Positions 1-8,087 are shown, counted from the stretch's first letter. The stretch: 64,000 nt of DNA from JALOAT01 sp041687015 (GCA_041687015.1 JAWLCT010000006.1:35095-99094); one strand, 5' to 3'. Notes: generated by a model not told the origin, from the sequence alone. A program made the numbers and translations.

Positions 1-261
1 GAGAGCTTCGGTTCGCTCATGCAGGAGCAACCGATGGTGGTCGGCGCGCTGGCTGTGGCTCTGGGCGCCCTGCTGGGCGCAGGCCTGCCCATCTCCCGGC
101 GCGAAAAGGAAACCATGGGCGAGGCCAGCAGCAAGGTGATGCATCGCGGTGAAGAAATGGCCCACGAAGCCAAGGAAATGGGCCGTGAAGAAGCCGCGCA
201 CATGGGCGAGGCCGTGAAAGAAAGCGCCAAAGGCGAACCGTCGGCGCCCACGACCCACTGA
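1..261 (+). CDS. DUF3618-like membrane-associated protein, C-terminal part
   Basis: The frame is open from the window edge, so the N-terminus lies upstream and 86 residues are visible. A hydrophobic, Gly/Ala-rich stretch (around QPMVVGALAVALGALLGAG) is followed by LPISRREKETMGEAS, the arrangement seen at the end of DUF3618 / nutrient-deprivation-induced type proteins. The tail is rich in Glu, Lys, Ala and Met and probably forms an amphipathic helix. Such proteins are thought to sit at the inner membrane; no biochemical role is established. The family call rests on resemblance of the hydrophobic patch and what follows it, so it is moderate. Confidence 0.6.
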   Translation, partial: ESFGSLMQEQPMVVGALAVALGALLGAGLPISRREKETMGEASSKVMHRGEEMAHEAKEMGREEAAHMGEAVKESAKGEPSAPTTH

Positions 262-608
262 CGCGTGGTGGAGAAGGGTTGAGTCCCGCCGCAGGAACGC
301 GGCGGGCGGAGGTGACAAGGGCGCGGACCTCCCGCGTACCTGTCACGGCGGCCGAGGTGCGCCGCGATCGTCACAGCGGTGGTCCAACACCACCGCGGCG
401 GTGAGCGCGCACGCGGAGCCTGAACCATGTCGGGTGTGTGTCCGCCTCCAAAACCGGACCGCCCGAGGCAGGACGCACGCTACGGCCTGTGACCTGCCCC
501 CTGGACGTGACCTCTTCGGGGGGAAACGTGGGAGTGGCTCAAATGCCCCGCGAGTCTCCGCACACCGCTCTCCCGGTCGCGCGCGCCCCGGTTCGCCTTT
601 TTTAGGGT

Positions 609-757
609 GCCACGGAGAAAAAAAGAAAGGGGATTGAATCTGTCGCTTTCGATGCTCCGTGATTAACCTGGTTCCGGTTGAAAAATCGCGGCCTGAGGCC
701 GCTCCTACAGTCTGGACATCCGCCGCAGCCCCCTACCACCATTTTTCTTCTCCGTGG
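609..757. repeat. Inverted repeat pair enclosing a REP palindrome
   Basis: GCCACGGAGAAAAAAAG at 609-625 is matched in inverse orientation, with one mismatch, by TTTTTCTTCTCCGTGGC at 741-757. About 115 bp lie between the arms and include the REP palindrome at 685-710. The layout resembles a small non-coding repeat element, but only one copy is in the window and no target-site duplication was found. Confidence 0.4.
685..710. repeat. REP-type palindrome (single copy)
   Basis: The sequence is ATCGCGGCCTGAGGCCGCTC followed by CTACAG, with GCGGCCTGAGGCCGC as perfect hairpin arms. The same palindrome with the adjoining CTCCTAC tail recurs in the tandem array at 10546-10980. Its form (GTAGGAGCGGC...GCCGC read from the other strand) resembles the short extragenic palindromes common in pseudomonads. 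No REP-associated TnpA gene is in the window. Confidence 0.7.
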
Positions 758-770
758 CCTCCGGGGTTAA
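750..770. repeat. 21-bp dispersed repeat, copy 1
   Basis: CTCCGTGGCCTCC followed by GGGGTTAA. It matches 57979-57999 at 20 of 21 positions. It overlaps the last codon and stop of the AsmA-family gene, so the repeat contributes the stop codon there. Confidence 0.5.
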
Positions 771-2692
771 CGCTCTTCTTCGCGTCTAGCACGTCTCAAA
801 AGCTCACCGCAGGCGACGTCTTCGGCTTCGCCTGGCTCGATGAAGGGAACCACGGCGGCGAGGGGACCGGCCAGGGCGGTAAGGGCAAGGGCGGTGGCGG
901 CGCGGCCGGCGAGGCCTGATGCCTCCACATCCACGTCCGGTTTCACGAAGGCCCCCATGAGATGCAGCGGTGTGCGGGCAGCCAGCAGGCTGGGATCCTT
1001 GGGGTGCGCCAGCAGGGTGAGATCGAGCTGCTCGTTGCGCAGGTCGATGCGCCCACGCCCGACGACCGTGCTGTCTTCCGTGTCGAGCACCAGGGCATCG
1101 ACATCGGCAATGCCGTCGTTCACGTCGAGCACGGCGACCGCGCAGCGCACCGGTGAGGCGGAGCCTTCGTCGCCGACCACCAGCAGCAACTCGGCCAGAT
1201 CCAGGCCGATGATTTCGATGAACTCGCTGTCGATTCGCCCACCGGTCATCACCAGGGCGATACTGCCGTCGCTGCTGCCGATGGCTTCGGCGACGGCCTC
1301 GCCGCTGCCGTCCAGCGCCACGTGTCCGGTGATGAAACCCTGGTTGGCGTCGAGGATGGGAATGTTTGGAAAGAAGGCACCCAGGCGTACGTGCCGCAGG
1401 CGCGTGTCGAGCACCACGTTGGCAGGCGCCGCACGGGAATCAAGGGCCAGCATGCCGGACCAGGTGCCCTGGGCGATGCCGAGTGACATGGGCTCGGCAC
1501 GCAGTCGACCGTCTGCCACCTGCACATGCGCATCCAGGGTCTCGAGGGGGAGGGGCAGACCTTCCACGCGTGCCGCCTGCACCGCCACGTCCATGTCGAG
1601 CTGTTGCAGCTTGTCGATATTCAGGGGTACGTCCGGGAACAGCTTGCCTGGTGTGGGCGGCGGACCCTCGGGTGGTGCGCCGATGAGGCCCTTGAAGTCG
1701 CCCAGGTGCAGGCGCTCCGCCTGCAAAGATCCGCTCAGGTGCGGCGGCGATGCGTCCCACGCCAGCCGCAGATCACCCGCAAGGTCGGTGGCACCGATGT
1801 GCGCCGTGAGGCTGGTCATGCGCAGATCGCCGCCCGCGCGGTGCAGCCGGGTATCCATGCGGTAATCGGGCGTGGCAGGCAACGGTAGCGGATAGAGGGC
1901 CGACCAGTGAGCGAGATCGGCGCCTTCCAGGTGCAGGTCCGCATCGAGACCACGCGCGCCGAAGGGTTCGTCGACGGTGCCGGCAATGCGGAGCGTGGAC
2001 TGGCCGAGATCGAGCACGAGCGCGAAGGGATAAGGGTCCTCGCTGCCGCGCAGCAGGTCCACGGAGGCGCCTTCGAGGGCGATACGCAACGGCGCACCGT
2101 CCCACTGCCCCTCGCCCTGCAGGGCCAGCCCCTGCGTGCCCGCCACCGCACGTCCGCTCACCCTGTCGAAGGCGGCCTCGCGGCGGGTACCGTCGCGCCG
2201 ATCACGGTAATGCAGGCGCAGATCCCGCAGTTCGAATTGGGTCAGCACCGGGAACTCGGCACGCTCCTCGGGCAACGCCTCCACGGCCGGGGCGGCCGCG
2301 GGCGCCGGTACAAACTGCCAGTTGGGCTCGCCCCGCGGGCTGCGCTCCAGCCAAACGACAGGTGCGTCCAACTGCAACTCCACAAAGCGCAGATCACCGA
2401 TGAGCAGCGGCAGGATACGGAGGCGGAAGCGGATCCGATCAGCCTCAAAGAGGACCGGCGCCTGGCCCCACTGCGCGTTCGCGAGACGTACCTGTTCCAG
2501 CGTGATCCGCGGCGGCAGGCCGGCGTCGATAGCCACCCGCCCGACGCTCACCTCGCGCCCCGTCCGCCCGCTGGCCCAAACCGAGGCATAACGTGCCAGG
2601 TCGCCGGGCCCGAAAAACACCAGCACAATGAGCAGCAGCAGGGCGAACAATCCCAGGAGCACAAGGCCGATGCGGCGCGCGGTCACGGACAT
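767..2692 (-). CDS. AsmA-family protein
   Basis: A 641-residue protein with one N-terminal membrane anchor (about residues 8-28, LVLLGLFALLLLIVLVFFG) and a long beta-rich periplasmic region. The early segment ITLEQVRLANAQWGQAP and the C-terminal AsmA_2-like part (around GTWSGMLALDS and VDALVLDTEDSTVVGRG) fit the AsmA/YhjG group. Family members are inner-membrane-anchored and are linked to outer-membrane assembly or lipid transport as bridge-like proteins. The frame is open 54 codons further upstream, but that part is low-complexity and would overlap murU, so the methionine beginning MSVTARRIG was chosen. It follows murU by 92 bp on the same strand and may be co-transcribed. Confidence 0.85.
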   Translation of the reverse strand: MSVTARRIGLVLLGLFALLLLIVLVFFGPGDLARYASVWASGRTGREVSVGRVAIDAGLPPRITLEQVRLANAQWGQAPVLFEADRIRFRLRILPLLIGDLRFVELQLDAPVVWLERSPRGEPNWQFVPAPAAAPAVEALPEERAEFPVLTQFELRDLRLHYRDRRDGTRREAAFDRVSGRAVAGTQGLALQGEGQWDGAPLRIALEGASVDLLRGSEDPYPFALVLDLGQSTLRIAGTVDEPFGARGLDADLHLEGADLAHWSALYPLPLPATPDYRMDTRLHRAGGDLRMTSLTAHIGATDLAGDLRLAWDASPPHLSGSLQAERLHLGDFKGLIGAPPEGPPPTPGKLFPDVPLNIDKLQQLDMDVAVQAARVEGLPLPLETLDAHVQVADGRLRAEPMSLGIAQGTWSGMLALDSRAAPANVVLDTRLRHVRLGAFFPNIPILDANQGFITGHVALDGSGEAVAEAIGSSDGSIALVMTGGRIDSEFIEIIGLDLAELLLVVGDEGSASPVRCAVAVLDVNDGIADVDALVLDTEDSTVVGRGRIDLRNEQLDLTLLAHPKDPSLLAARTPLHLMGAFVKPDVDVEASGLAGRAATALALTALAGPLAAVVPFIEPGEAEDVACGELLRRARREEER

Positions 2693-2784
2693 GGGTGACT
2701 CGGGGAGTGAATCCTGCCCAAGTATGGACGCTTGCCGCGACGCGACTGTGACGGCTGGAGCCGGCTGCGGGCCGCAGCCTTCGT

Positions 2785-3444
2785 TCAGGACAGCCGCTGA
2801 TCCAGTTCCGCGAGGCGCTCGGGCGTGCCGACGTCCACCCAGCCGCCGGTCCACAGCTCACCGGTGACCAGGCCCTGAGCCATGGCCAGGCGCAGCAACG
2901 GCGCCAGCGGGAAGCGCCCCGGAGGGCAGTCCAGGAACAGCTCGGGACGAAAAATGCCGATACCGGAATAGGTCAGGCGCGGCTCGCCGTCGGCACGCAC
3001 GCTGCCGTCGGTGGTGAGCACGAAATCGCCCCCGGCGTGCTGCGGTGGATTGCGCACCAGTACCAGATGGGCGAGTCCGGACGGCGCGCGGCGCAGGCGT
3101 TCGAAGGGGTAGTCGGTCCACACGTCCCCGTTCACTACAACGAAAGGTCCCGGGCCGAGCAGCGGCAGGGCGCGGAAAATGCCGCCCCCGGTCTCCAGGG
3201 CTGTGCCTTCCGCCGAGTAGGTAATGCGGGCGCCGTAACGGCTGCCATCACCCAGGGCCGACGCGATCATCTCACCGAGGTGGGCATGATTGATGACGAT
3301 GTCCGTGAAGCCGGCCGCCGCCAGGGCCTCGATGTGATATTCGATAAGCCGCTTGCCGCCTGCGCGAAGCAGCGGCTTCGGGGTGTGATCGGTGAGGGGC
3401 CGCATGCGTTCGCCACGGCCGGCAGCGAGAATGAGAGCCTTCAT
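2785..3444 (-). CDS. murU: N-acetylmuramate alpha-1-phosphate uridylyltransferase (MurU-like nucleotidyltransferase)
   Basis: A 219-residue sugar-1-phosphate nucleotidyltransferase. The N-terminus carries the nucleotide-binding signature ILAAGRGERMRPLTDHTPKP (residues 5-24), and VVNGDVWTD supplies the metal-binding Asp. Its short length, without a C-terminal left-handed helix domain, fits MurU, which makes UDP-MurNAc in the peptidoglycan recycling route that bypasses MurA. Mannose-1-phosphate guanylyltransferase-like proteins share this sequence group, so substrate is inferred. In many gammaproteobacteria the partner kinase gene amgK lies directly upstream; here the upstream neighbour is a divergent Sel1-repeat gene and amgK is not in the window. 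Confidence 0.82.
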   Translation of the reverse strand: MKALILAAGRGERMRPLTDHTPKPLLRAGGKRLIEYHIEALAAAGFTDIVINHAHLGEMIASALGDGSRYGARITYSAEGTALETGGGIFRALPLLGPGPFVVVNGDVWTDYPFERLRRAPSGLAHLVLVRNPPQHAGGDFVLTTDGSVRADGEPRLTYSGIGIFRPELFLDCPPGRFPLAPLLRLAMAQGLVTGELWTGGWVDVGTPERLAELDQRLS

Positions 3445-3575
3445 GATTTTTTTGTTTCGCTCCTGACGGCGAGGGCGTAACTTTAACCGCTTTCCGTCGG
3501 GCAGGGGTGCCCTGGCGGGCTAATGTTGATTACAATGCTCAACTACTTTCCCCGTTTCAACTGGCAGGAGTCCCC

Positions 3576-4010
3576 ATGAAGATCACCGACGCCGAGATGG
3601 AACTGAGCAGCGGCATCGCCGCGTTCGAAGGCAAGCACTTTGCCACCGCCATGCAGTTGCTCATGCCCCTGGCGGAGGCCGGCGAGCCCGAGGCCCAGTA
3701 CCGCGTGGCCATCATCCAGCAGAACGGCCTTATCGGCGCCCCCAGCACGGAGGAAGCCGCCAAGTGGATGCGCGCCGCCGCCGAACAGGGCCACGCCCTC
3801 GCCCAGCATGGCATTGGTTTCATGTATCTCGAGGGCGAGTGCGTCGAGAAGGATGAGGCCCAGGCGGCCCTGTGGTTCCGCCGCGCCGCCGACCAGGGGC
3901 TGGCCGGCTCTCTCACCACCCTGGCCATGCTCTATCAGGAAGGCCGCGGCGTGCCCAAGGACGAAGAAGAAGCCAAGCGCCTGTTCAAGCAGGCGGGATT
4001 CGATTTCTAA
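3576..4010 (+). CDS. Sel1-repeat (TPR-like) protein
   Basis: A 144-residue soluble protein made almost entirely of three Sel1-like repeats: around AQYRVAIIQQNGLIGAP, AQHGIGFMYLEGECVEKDE and TTLAMLYQEGRGVPKDEEEA, each followed by A..W/F..AA..G. Sel1 repeats form antiparallel helix pairs used as protein-interaction scaffolds. No signal peptide is visible, so it is probably cytoplasmic. The start was chosen because GGCAGGAG lies 6 nt before ATG 3576; a longer reading from 3507 lacks such a site. A TACAAT box at 3531-3536 is a plausible -10 element. It is a single-gene unit ending in a hairpin. Confidence 0.85.
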   Translation: MKITDAEMELSSGIAAFEGKHFATAMQLLMPLAEAGEPEAQYRVAIIQQNGLIGAPSTEEAAKWMRAAAEQGHALAQHGIGFMYLEGECVEKDEAQAALWFRRAADQGLAGSLTTLAMLYQEGRGVPKDEEEAKRLFKQAGFDF

Positions 4011-4040
4011 CAACCTGATCCGCCTCAACCATGCCCCCAG

Positions 4041-4063
4041 CCCCGCTCCCGGAGGGAGCGGGG
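4041..4063. terminator. Hairpin between convergent genes
   Basis: CCCCGCTCCC, a 3-nt GGA loop and GGGAGCGGGG form a perfect 10-bp stem between the Sel1 gene and the convergent LysR gene. No T-run follows on either strand, so rho-independent termination is uncertain. Confidence 0.45.
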
Positions 4064-4124
4064 ACGAAGCGATGCGATTTCCATTCCGGTGCGCTCTCTT
4101 CGCGCGGGTGGCCGGTGCACACAC

Positions 4125-5039
4125 TCAAACCACTCCGCGCCCCTCGGCTCTGCGGTGGAACATCCGGGCGCATACTTCGCGCAGCCAGATGCCGGCCGCA
4201 TCATCGGCGTTCACCCGGTGCCAGATCATTTTCAGTTCAAAACCGGGAATCGGCAGCGGCGGCGTGAGCAGACGGAAATCCCAGCCGGGGCGCAGGGCTT
4301 GCGCCATGCGTTCGGGGATGGTGACCACCAGATCACTGTCGTTGATGATAAGGGGGATGGCGAGGGCATGGGGCACGTAAAGACGCGTGCGGTTCGACAG
4401 ACCCCGCTTCGCAAGCATGCGATCCACCACGCCGATATTCCCTTCCTGGGGCGTGTAGAGAATGTGTTCGTAGGTAACGAATTGCTGAAGTGTGAGCCTG
4501 TCCGCAATTTCAGGATGACCCTGCGACACCACACAGACGAATTCGTCCTTGAATAACACCTTCTCGTAAAAGTCGGCGCCCGCTTTCACCTGACTGCTGA
4601 AGGCAAGGTCCACCTCGTTGGATTCCAGCTTCTTCAGCACCGTCCTCTCATCGAGCCGAACCACCTTGACGGAGGCCCTGGGCGCCTCCACCGCCAGTTG
4701 CGACAGCAGGGTGGGGAGCAAGGTGGTGCTGCCGTAATCGGTCATCGCCAGCACGAACACCTTTTCCGTAATGAGCGGATCAAATCTCTTTGATTCCAAC
4801 GTGTTGTCGATGAGTTCCAGGGCGCTGCGGATATCCGGTGCGATACGTCTCGCAAACGGGGTGGGCAGCATTCCCTGGGACGTTTTCACGAACAGCGGGT
4901 CGTTGTAGATGGCGCGCAGACGCTTCAGCGCATTGCTCACGGCAGGCTGCGAAATCCCCAGTGCGCCACCCGCGCGACTGAGATTCGCCAGCCGGTACAC
5001 CATGTCGAAAACCACCAGGAGATTGGGATCGAGCTTCAT
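4125..5039 (-). CDS. LysR-family transcriptional regulator
   Basis: A 304-residue LysR-type regulator. The N-terminal winged helix-turn-helix includes SRAGGALGISQPAVSNALKR (about residues 21-40), followed by the DPLFVKTSQGMLPTPFA linker region typical of the NodD/NahR-like branch. The C-terminal two-lobed effector domain spans roughly residues 90-300. It is transcribed away from an unknown gene, an Asp/Glu racemase-family gene and a DUF2938 gene, the usual layout for a regulator acting on its divergent neighbours. A near-perfect dyad sits 5 bp upstream of its start codon (5044-5060) and is the likely autoregulatory site. The effector is unknown. Confidence 0.92.
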   Translation of the reverse strand: MKLDPNLLVVFDMVYRLANLSRAGGALGISQPAVSNALKRLRAIYNDPLFVKTSQGMLPTPFARRIAPDIRSALELIDNTLESKRFDPLITEKVFVLAMTDYGSTTLLPTLLSQLAVEAPRASVKVVRLDERTVLKKLESNEVDLAFSSQVKAGADFYEKVLFKDEFVCVVSQGHPEIADRLTLQQFVTYEHILYTPQEGNIGVVDRMLAKRGLSNRTRLYVPHALAIPLIINDSDLVVTIPERMAQALRPGWDFRLLTPPLPIPGFELKMIWHRVNADDAAGIWLREVCARMFHRRAEGRGVV

Positions 5040-5043
5040 GCGT

Positions 5044-5060
5044 TATTCATACCATGAATA
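5044..5060. promoter_or_regulatory. Probable LysR operator (T-N11-A dyad)
   Basis: TATTCAT-ACC-ATGAATA is a perfect 7-bp inverted repeat with a 3-bp centre and contains the TTC-N7-GAA (T-N11-A) pattern of LysR-type binding sites. It lies between the LysR start codon (5039) and the divergent gene at 5196, close enough to the LysR start to block its translation-initiation region or promoter. Regulator identity is inferred from position. Confidence 0.55.
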
Positions 5061-5195
5061 GCCGGATATAACCTGTATAAGGATTGAGTATAGCTCGGAG
5101 GTTCTCGTAAATTACCTCACGCCCAAAGAGGGAAGGAAAAGGTCGGCGTCCCATGCAGTCTCCGACCAGGCACGACGGAATAACTGGAGGGTGCC

Positions 5196-5948
5196 ATGGA
5201 TAACCTCGATTGCAAGATCCTCGATCCCATTGCCTCCGATGCGTCGATCCGACGCGCTGCCATTGTGGCGGGGCATTACTGCATTTCCCCGGAACTCAGC
5301 GACCTCTCCAACGAGAGCAGTTCCGAGGAAGTGTCTTTTGCCAGCGGTGCGAAACTCCTGCGTTCCCTGCGCGAACAGGGCAAGGACGGACTGCTGGTGC
5401 TCTGGCTCAACGACATCGGCATTCCACAGGAGGAACGGGAACGGCTGCGCATGGAGTACCAGCTGCCCGCAAACTACCGCAACATACTCGACCGCTACGG
5501 ACTCGCGGAGAGCGACGTTTCGGTGAGGTTCGAAAGCGCCATGCGCAATAAGGCATCGACCATGCTGCGCAAGCTGGTGAAAAGAAATCCCGACACCTTC
5601 CTGGTGGTCAATCCCGATGACCCTTCCCTGGTACGCTGCATCAACAAGGAGGTTTGCGAGATCAGCGAAACCCAGGGCCGGGTCTACGCCGTACACGGGC
5701 CCGACCAGGAAATCCTCGTGGTGAAGGAAGGCCCCAACCCCAAGTGCAACCTCATCCTGGGTACCTTCCTAAAGCAGGTGGTGAGCGATTACTCGCCGGA
5801 CATCGTCGTGAACATCTTCAATGCCATTTACTCCAGCCGCATACGCTTCGGCGTATTCGTGTCGAAATACGTGCTGGGCAACGACACCCCCATGTGCAAC
5901 TACTTCGCCGATGGGGACACCGTGACCGAAGCCTTCTGGCGAGTGTAG
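5196..5948 (+). CDS. Conserved hypothetical protein, first gene of racemase cluster
   Basis: I do not recognise this 250-residue protein. It has no signal peptide or membrane segment and reads as a soluble alpha/beta protein. Visible landmarks are LLVLWLNDIGIPQEERERL near residue 70, a basic segment MLRKLVKRNPDTFLVVNPDDP around residues 120-140 and a C-terminal half containing PNPKCNLILGTF and cysteines at CINKEVCE and MCNYF. The start follows CTGGAGGG by 5 nt. It is 8 bp upstream of the Asp/Glu racemase-family gene, so the two are almost certainly co-transcribed, under the divergent LysR regulator. The context suggests small-molecule (amino acid or related acid) metabolism, but no reaction can be assigned. 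Confidence 0.8.
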   Translation: MDNLDCKILDPIASDASIRRAAIVAGHYCISPELSDLSNESSSEEVSFASGAKLLRSLREQGKDGLLVLWLNDIGIPQEERERLRMEYQLPANYRNILDRYGLAESDVSVRFESAMRNKASTMLRKLVKRNPDTFLVVNPDDPSLVRCINKEVCEISETQGRVYAVHGPDQEILVVKEGPNPKCNLILGTFLKQVVSDYSPDIVVNIFNAIYSSRIRFGVFVSKYVLGNDTPMCNYFADGDTVTEAFWRV

Positions 5949-5956
5949 GCGGAGGT

Positions 5957-6733
5957 ATGACCGTGCACGTCAGGGAATGTCCGGCGCCGCATTTTCTTTC
6001 CACGCGCAAGCGCATAGGCATCATCGCCGGTGCCGGCCCCGAGGCCGGCATCGATTTGTGGAAGAAGATCCTTGAAGCCAACAAAGCCTGTCTTGGCGAC
6101 CGCTTCAGCGGCGATCTGGACGCGCCTGACGTGACGGTCCTTTCAGTCCCCGAATTGGGGCTGGCCATGGATCTCAGGGAAAACGAAGAGCAACTGTGGT
6201 GCGTACTGCGGGACGCGATACTCGCCATGGATGCTGCGGGGGTGGATTTGTTCTGCATCGCCTGCAACGTGCTTCACTACTATGCCGACCGGATCGCGGC
6301 CCTGAATACACGGGCGCGCTTCATTTCCATCGTGGACAGCGCGCGCGACCATCTCAAAAAGCAGGAAGTTCGTCAGGCGGCGCTGCTCTCCATCAGTCGC
6401 GTCATGGCCTTGGATGAGTGGTCCCCTTACGCACCGCTGGCCGACCATGTCACCCTTGAAACCCCGGCGGACACGGCGGCCCTGGACGACATCATTCGCA
6501 GCATCAAGCGGGATGGCGCGCAGAGCGCCGAGGTTTTCGTCAACTTCTCCCGGGTGCTGGACTCCCTCGGCTCACAGGTCATACTGCTCGCCTGCACCGA
6601 GCTGCCCCTGGTGCCGGTCGCCCCCCGGGACAAGCGCCTGGTGGACGTGACCGCCCTGCTGGCAGAAACGATGGTGCGTGAATCCCTGAAGGACGGTGAG
6701 CCCTGGGTTCAACAACAAATGACGAGGAGTTGA
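5957..6733 (+). CDS. Aspartate/glutamate racemase-family protein
   Basis: A 258-residue member of the Asp/Glu/hydantoin racemase fold. The N-terminus GIIAGAGPEAGIDLWKKI corresponds to the GIIGGMGPEAT-type opening of aspartate racemases. Both catalytic cysteines appear present: C103 in IACNVLHYY and C213 in ACTELPLV, the two thiols of a cofactor-independent racemase. The first site reads CNV rather than the usual CNT, so substrate may differ from aspartate. The start ATG at 5957 is preceded by GGCGGAGGT. It lies between the unknown 250-residue gene (8-bp gap) and a DUF2938 membrane gene (1-bp gap), forming one operon. Confidence 0.85.
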   Translation: MTVHVRECPAPHFLSTRKRIGIIAGAGPEAGIDLWKKILEANKACLGDRFSGDLDAPDVTVLSVPELGLAMDLRENEEQLWCVLRDAILAMDAAGVDLFCIACNVLHYYADRIAALNTRARFISIVDSARDHLKKQEVRQAALLSISRVMALDEWSPYAPLADHVTLETPADTAALDDIIRSIKRDGAQSAEVFVNFSRVLDSLGSQVILLACTELPLVPVAPRDKRLVDVTALLAETMVRESLKDGEPWVQQQMTRS

Positions 6734-6734
6734 G

Positions 6735-7238
6735 ATGGAGTTTCTGCTGGTTTCGTTCGTCGGTGGCCTGGTGGGTTCGTGGTGGATGGACCTGGTCGAC
6801 GACTGGAACAAGCGTTTGACGGGTATTCACAGCGGCGTCACGGCGCCACTCATCGGGCGTTGGGTGCTCGGCTGGCGCCGCCTGCGGTTTGCTTACCCCG
6901 ACATCACTCAGGCGGATCCGCTTGAGGGCGAAGCGCGGGCCGGCGTGGTGTTTCATTACCTCGTGGGCGGCGGCACGGTGGCGCTCGCCTATCCGGCGTT
7001 TTTCATGATCACAGGCATCACGCCGCCATCGAGCCATATCCTGCCTGCCGTGTTTTACGGTTTCGTCACGTCACTGCTGCCCTGGTTCATCCTCTTCCCT
7101 GCGTTCGGCTGGGGTGTGCTGGCCAGGCGCCCCATGGAAGGCACCCGTCCGGTGGTCGCGAGCATCATCACCCACATTCCCTACGGGCTGGGCATTGGCG
7201 TTTCCCTGGATGTGTTCGCGCGCGTGACAGCGGGCTGA
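6735..7238 (+). CDS. DUF2938-family membrane protein
   Basis: A 167-residue integral membrane protein with about four hydrophobic segments (near residues 1-20, 73-93, 98-122 and 140-162). The pattern IHSGVTAPLIGRWVLG and the segment VFHYLVGGGTVALAYP match the DUF2938 family, whose function is not known. It starts 1 nt after the stop of the racemase-family gene with GAGGAG as ribosome binding site, so it is translationally coupled. Co-occurrence with a racemase could mean a transport or membrane-linked role, but that is only inference. Confidence 0.82.
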   Translation: MEFLLVSFVGGLVGSWWMDLVDDWNKRLTGIHSGVTAPLIGRWVLGWRRLRFAYPDITQADPLEGEARAGVVFHYLVGGGTVALAYPAFFMITGITPPSSHILPAVFYGFVTSLLPWFILFPAFGWGVLARRPMEGTRPVVASIITHIPYGLGIGVSLDVFARVTAG

Positions 7239-7263
7239 CGCCCCCGTCACGCACGCGAAACCA

Positions 7264-7303
7264 CCGCCCCACGCGAAGCGCCTGTGTGGCGCTCGCGTGG
7301 CGG
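7264..7303. terminator. Hairpin between convergent genes
   Basis: CCGCCCCACGCGAAGCGCC, a TGTGT loop and GGCGCTCGCGTGGCGG form a long stem with two small bulges between the DUF2938 gene and convergent ribB. There is no clear T-run, so a terminator role is tentative. Confidence 0.35.
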
Positions 7304-7316
7304 CAGCATTGCAGCC

Positions 7317-7979
7317 TCAAACCGCTTCGCCCAGCACCATGGTTCGATAACCGACCAGATCCGCGATGCTGAGTACCGGCATCCGCTGGCGTTCGGCGAA
7401 GGCCACCACCTCGGGCAGACGTGCCATGCTGCCATCAGGATTGGTCAGTTCGCACAGCACACCGGCAGGCCGCAACCCGGCCAGCCGCATGAGGTCGATG
7501 GTCCCCTCAGTGTGCCCGCGCCGTGTCAGCACGCCGCCCGGCTGCGCCCGTAGCGGAAACACATGGCCGGGCCGGGCGAGGTCGTCGGGCGAGCACTCGT
7601 CCGCGATGGCCGTGCGGATCGTGGTCACCCGATCGGCAGCAGACACCCCGGTGGTCACACCGGCTCTCGCCTCGATGGACACCGTGAATGCCGTGCCGTT
7701 ACGGCTGGTGTTGTCACTGACCATCATGGGTAAGCGCAGCCGCCGTACCGTCTCGTCGCTAAGACACAGGCATACGATGCCGCTGCATTCGCGGATCATC
7801 ATGGCCATCTGCTCCGTGGTGATGGTCTCGGCGGAAAACACGAGATCACCTTCGTTCTCGCGGTCTTCATCATCCACAAGCAGTACGCCCTGGCCGCTTT
7901 GCAAGGCCTCGATGGCGGACGTGACGCGGGTGCAGGCGTCGCCAAAACGCGACAGGAAAGATGGACTGGTCTGATTCAT
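7317..7979 (-). CDS. ribB: 3,4-dihydroxy-2-butanone 4-phosphate synthase
   Basis: A 220-residue RibB that converts ribulose 5-phosphate to 3,4-dihydroxy-2-butanone 4-phosphate plus formate in riboflavin synthesis. It opens MNQT as in enterobacterial RibB and carries the acidic metal-binding loop DDEDRENEGDL (about residues 36-46), GVTTGVSAADR and RPGHVFPLRA. The length equals stand-alone RibB (about 217), without the GTP cyclohydrolase II domain found in RibBA fusions. The start was set at 7979 because GAGAGGAG precedes it and homologs begin there. A 140-nt FMN riboswitch lies in its leader, so expression is expected to fall when FMN is plentiful. Confidence 0.95.
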   Translation of the reverse strand: MNQTSPSFLSRFGDACTRVTSAIEALQSGQGVLLVDDEDRENEGDLVFSAETITTEQMAMMIRECSGIVCLCLSDETVRRLRLPMMVSDNTSRNGTAFTVSIEARAGVTTGVSAADRVTTIRTAIADECSPDDLARPGHVFPLRAQPGGVLTRRGHTEGTIDLMRLAGLRPAGVLCELTNPDGSMARLPEVVAFAERQRMPVLSIADLVGYRTMVLGEAV

Positions 7980-8087
7980 GGATCGCTCCTCTCGAGTTCC
8001 AGAATCAGGGCGTGAAGGGATGTGCCGGCGGAACCGGCAAAACAGGCGCAACGGAGCCCGCGCGAAAGCCGGCGCTCGCGGAATGCC

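Larger units (their letters stand above)
262..766. other. Intergenic stretch with repeats, no gene seen
   Basis: Short open frames here have implausible composition and no ribosome binding site. The recognisable content is one REP-type palindrome (685-710), an inverted repeat pair (609-625 and 741-757) and one copy of a 21-bp dispersed repeat (750-770) that covers the stop codon of the leftward AsmA gene. No promoter or RNA gene was recognised. Confidence 0.6.

Noticed and set aside
401..919. Short + strand open frames near the left end
   Set aside because: Composition is random-like, no ribosome sites, and they overlap repeats and the AsmA 3' end.
840..1865. A 341-codon + strand open frame opposite the AsmA gene
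   Set aside because: Ser/Arg/Ala-rich antisense translation, no start signal.
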